In this document: positions 6,229 through 7,376 of the stretch, piece by piece
Position numbering within the stretch: the stretch's first letter is position 1
Layout of the letters: every line of letters starts with the position of its first letter
Origin: an uncultured Verrucomicrobiota bacterium
GTDB lineage: Bacteria; Verrucomicrobiota; Kiritimatiellia; RFP12; UBA3636
Length of the DNA: 7,376 nucleotides
Direction of reading: 5' to 3'
Assembly (NCBI GenBank): GCA_946534745.1
Contig: CAMNDA010000156.1
Location: 1 to 7,376 of the forward strand
Notes under the pieces: generated by a model
The model's database searches: none
Seen by the model: the letters and a program-made list of their open reading frames with translations, nothing else
What the model was told of the DNA's origin: nothing
Translations under genes and position numbers: made by a program

Positions 6229-6256
6229 TTGCCTTTCGCGCGGGATGTGGTAGACT
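6229..6256 (+). promoter_or_regulatory. Sigma-70-type promoter for tyrS
   Basis: TTGCCT (6229-6234), a 16-base spacer ending TGTGG, then TAGACT (6251-6256). Transcription would start near 6263, leaving a leader of about 45 bases before the tyrS ATG. The same extended -10 is used by the divergent promoter at 6143-6171. Confidence 0.65.
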
Positions 6257-6269
6257 CCGCGCCGTTTTC

Positions 6270-6285
6270 CGCCGCACCGGCGGCG
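6270..6285 (+). repeat. Small hairpin in the tyrS leader
   Basis: CGCCGC (6270-6275) pairs with GCGGCG (6280-6285) around loop ACCG, just upstream of the ribosome site at 6291-6298. The predicted leader is far too short for a T-box, and no specifier or antiterminator structure is seen, so tyrosine-dependent attenuation is unlikely. The stem may simply modulate mRNA stability or initiation. Confidence 0.3.
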
Positions 6286-6307
6286 CGAACGAGGAAAGAG
6301 ACAGAGC

Positions 6308-7376
6308 ATGGAACACGTCATCGACACGATCAAGGCACGCGGCCTCTTCGACAACTGGACCGACCCCGGCGTCTACGACCTGCTGAAGACCCCGCAGACC
6401 GTCTACGGCGGCTTCGACCCCTCGGCCGACAGCCTCCAGGCCGGCAACCTCGTCGCCATCATGAACCTGTGCCACTACCAGCGCGCCGGCCACCGCGTCC
6501 TCGCGCTCGTCGGCGGCGCGACCGGCCTCATCGGCGACCCCTCGGGCAAGACCAGCGAGCGCCAGCTCCAGACCGCCGAGACGATCGCGCACAACGCCGA
6601 GTGCATCAAGGCGCAGCTCGAGCGCTTCATCGACTTCGGGCCGGGCGATCATCAGGCCGTGCTCGTGAACAACCTCGACTGGCTCGGCAAGTTCACGTTC
6701 ATCGACTACCTGCGCGACGTCGGCCGCTACTTCCGCATGGGCACCATGCTCAACAAGGAGAGCGTCCGCGCGCGGCTCGAGTCGCCGAACGGCATGTCGT
6801 TCACCGAGTTCTGCTACCAGACGATGCAGGGCTACGACTTCCTGCACCTCTACGACACCTACGGCTGCCGCATCGAGGTGGGCGGCTCCGACCAGTGGGG
6901 CAACATCACCGCCGGCACGGACCTGCTGCACTACCAGCGCGGCGTCTCGTGCTACGGCGTCACGATCCCGCTCATCAAGGACTCGGCCGGCAAGAAGTTC
7001 GGCAAGAGCGAGGGCAACGCGATGTACCTCGACGCGAAGAAGACGAGCTGCTACCAGTTCTACCAGTTCTTCCTCCGCAGCGAGGACTCGGTCGTCGTGC
7101 GCTACCTCAAGGCGTTCACGTTCCTCCCGATCGACGAGATCGCGCAGCTGGAGGAATCCGTGAGGACCGCGCCCGAGAAGCGCGAGGCGCAGCGCGTGCT
7201 CGCGGAGGACGTCGTCCGCCGCGTCCACGGCGACGAGGGCCTCGCCCAGGCGCAGCGCGCCACGCAGGCGCTCTTCGGCGGGTCGCTCAAGGGCCTCTCC
7301 GCGGCCGAGCTCCTGCCGATCTTCCAGGACGCGCCCAGCGCGGAGCTGCCGGCGGCGGACGTCGTCGGGCAGCCGG
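6308..7376 (+). CDS. tyrS: Tyrosyl-tRNA synthetase (3' end outside window)
   Basis: TyrS charges tRNA-Tyr with tyrosine in the cytoplasm. 356 codons are visible of a usual ~400-430; the missing part would hold the end of the anticodon-binding region and the S4-like tail. Landmarks are GGFDPSADSL (34-43), LVGGATGLIGDPSGK (67-81), the tyrosine-binding YQTMQGYD (Y170, Q174, D177), GGSDQWGN (192-199), and the KMSKS-type loop KFGKS (230-234). The sequence aligns without gaps over long stretches with my memory of the Bacillus stearothermophilus enzyme. Odd feature: the class I HIGH motif reads QAGN (44-47), so both histidines are replaced, and the ATP-contacting Thr before it is Ser39. The ATG at 6308 is preceded by GAGGAAAG at 6291-6298, a slightly long spacing. 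The gene has its own promoter just upstream. Confidence 0.96.
   Translation, partial: MEHVIDTIKARGLFDNWTDPGVYDLLKTPQTVYGGFDPSADSLQAGNLVAIMNLCHYQRAGHRVLALVGGATGLIGDPSGKTSERQLQTAETIAHNAECIKAQLERFIDFGPGDHQAVLVNNLDWLGKFTFIDYLRDVGRYFRMGTMLNKESVRARLESPNGMSFTEFCYQTMQGYDFLHLYDTYGCRIEVGGSDQWGNITAGTDLLHYQRGVSCYGVTIPLIKDSAGKKFGKSEGNAMYLDAKKTSCYQFYQFFLRSEDSVVVRYLKAFTFLPIDEIAQLEESVRTAPEKREAQRVLAEDVVRRVHGDEGLAQAQRATQALFGGSLKGLSAAELLPIFQDAPSAELPAADVVGQP

Noticed and set aside
6257..6307. T-box or other riboswitch controlling tyrS.
   Set aside because: The predicted leader is only about 45 bases with a single small hairpin, too short for a T-box.
1..7376. tRNA genes, CRISPR arrays, insertion sequences, or attachment-site repeats flanking the accessory block.
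   Set aside because: I saw no cloverleaf or rRNA text, no regularly spaced repeats, no transposase, and no matching direct repeats at the borders near 590-674 and 6123-6307.
2..7376. A functional link between hydG and tyrS because both enzymes use tyrosine.
   Set aside because: They are separated by about 5.7 kb and two - strand operons, and they have separate transcription, so the proximity is most likely coincidental.

Overview
The window looks like a piece of a high-GC, probably strictly anaerobic bacterial chromosome. Most coding sequence is about 65-78% GC in the 60-base blocks I counted. The first gene is the 3' end of hydG, a maturase for [FeFe]-hydrogenase, which implies hydrogen metabolism without oxygen. 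Active-site wording in the tyrosyl-tRNA synthetase, together with the GC content, makes me think of the PVC group (for example Kiritimatiellota-like gut or sediment bacteria). That placement is inference and weakly held.

Layout from left to right: (1) the C-terminal ~195 codons of HydG on the + strand, ending at 589. (2) A short convergent spacer (590-674) with strong GC-rich hairpins. (3) A type III restriction-modification operon on the - strand, 5090 down to 675. The adenine methyltransferase Mod comes first and the helicase-nuclease Res follows after 3 bases. (4) A ~380-base spacer upstream of mod with an unusual cluster of GAAC/GTTC half-sites, two nearby dyads, and a perfect 32-bp palindrome. 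The palindrome probably terminates the next operon. (5) A two-gene - strand operon of small proteins, DUF4160 then DUF2442 (6122 down to 5470). (6) A divergent promoter region, 6123-6307, with two recognisable sigma-70-type promoters that share the same extended -10 sequence. (7) tyrS on the + strand, which runs off the window edge at 7376.

Read together, mod-res and the DUF4160/DUF2442 pair form a - strand accessory block inserted between two + strand housekeeping or metabolic genes. Mod should methylate adenine in an asymmetric site and, with Res, cut foreign unmethylated DNA. The DUF pair has no established function.

The observations most worth following up are: the altered C-terminal cysteine motif of HydG; a sharp drop in GC (to 43-50% in several blocks) over the catalytic/target-recognition core of mod, which suggests module exchange; the GAAC/GTTC array upstream of mod; and the replacement of the HIGH-type ATP-binding motif of TyrS by QAGN. 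I did not find a clearly new multi-gene system. The DUF4160/DUF2442 operon is the only part whose biology is unassigned.
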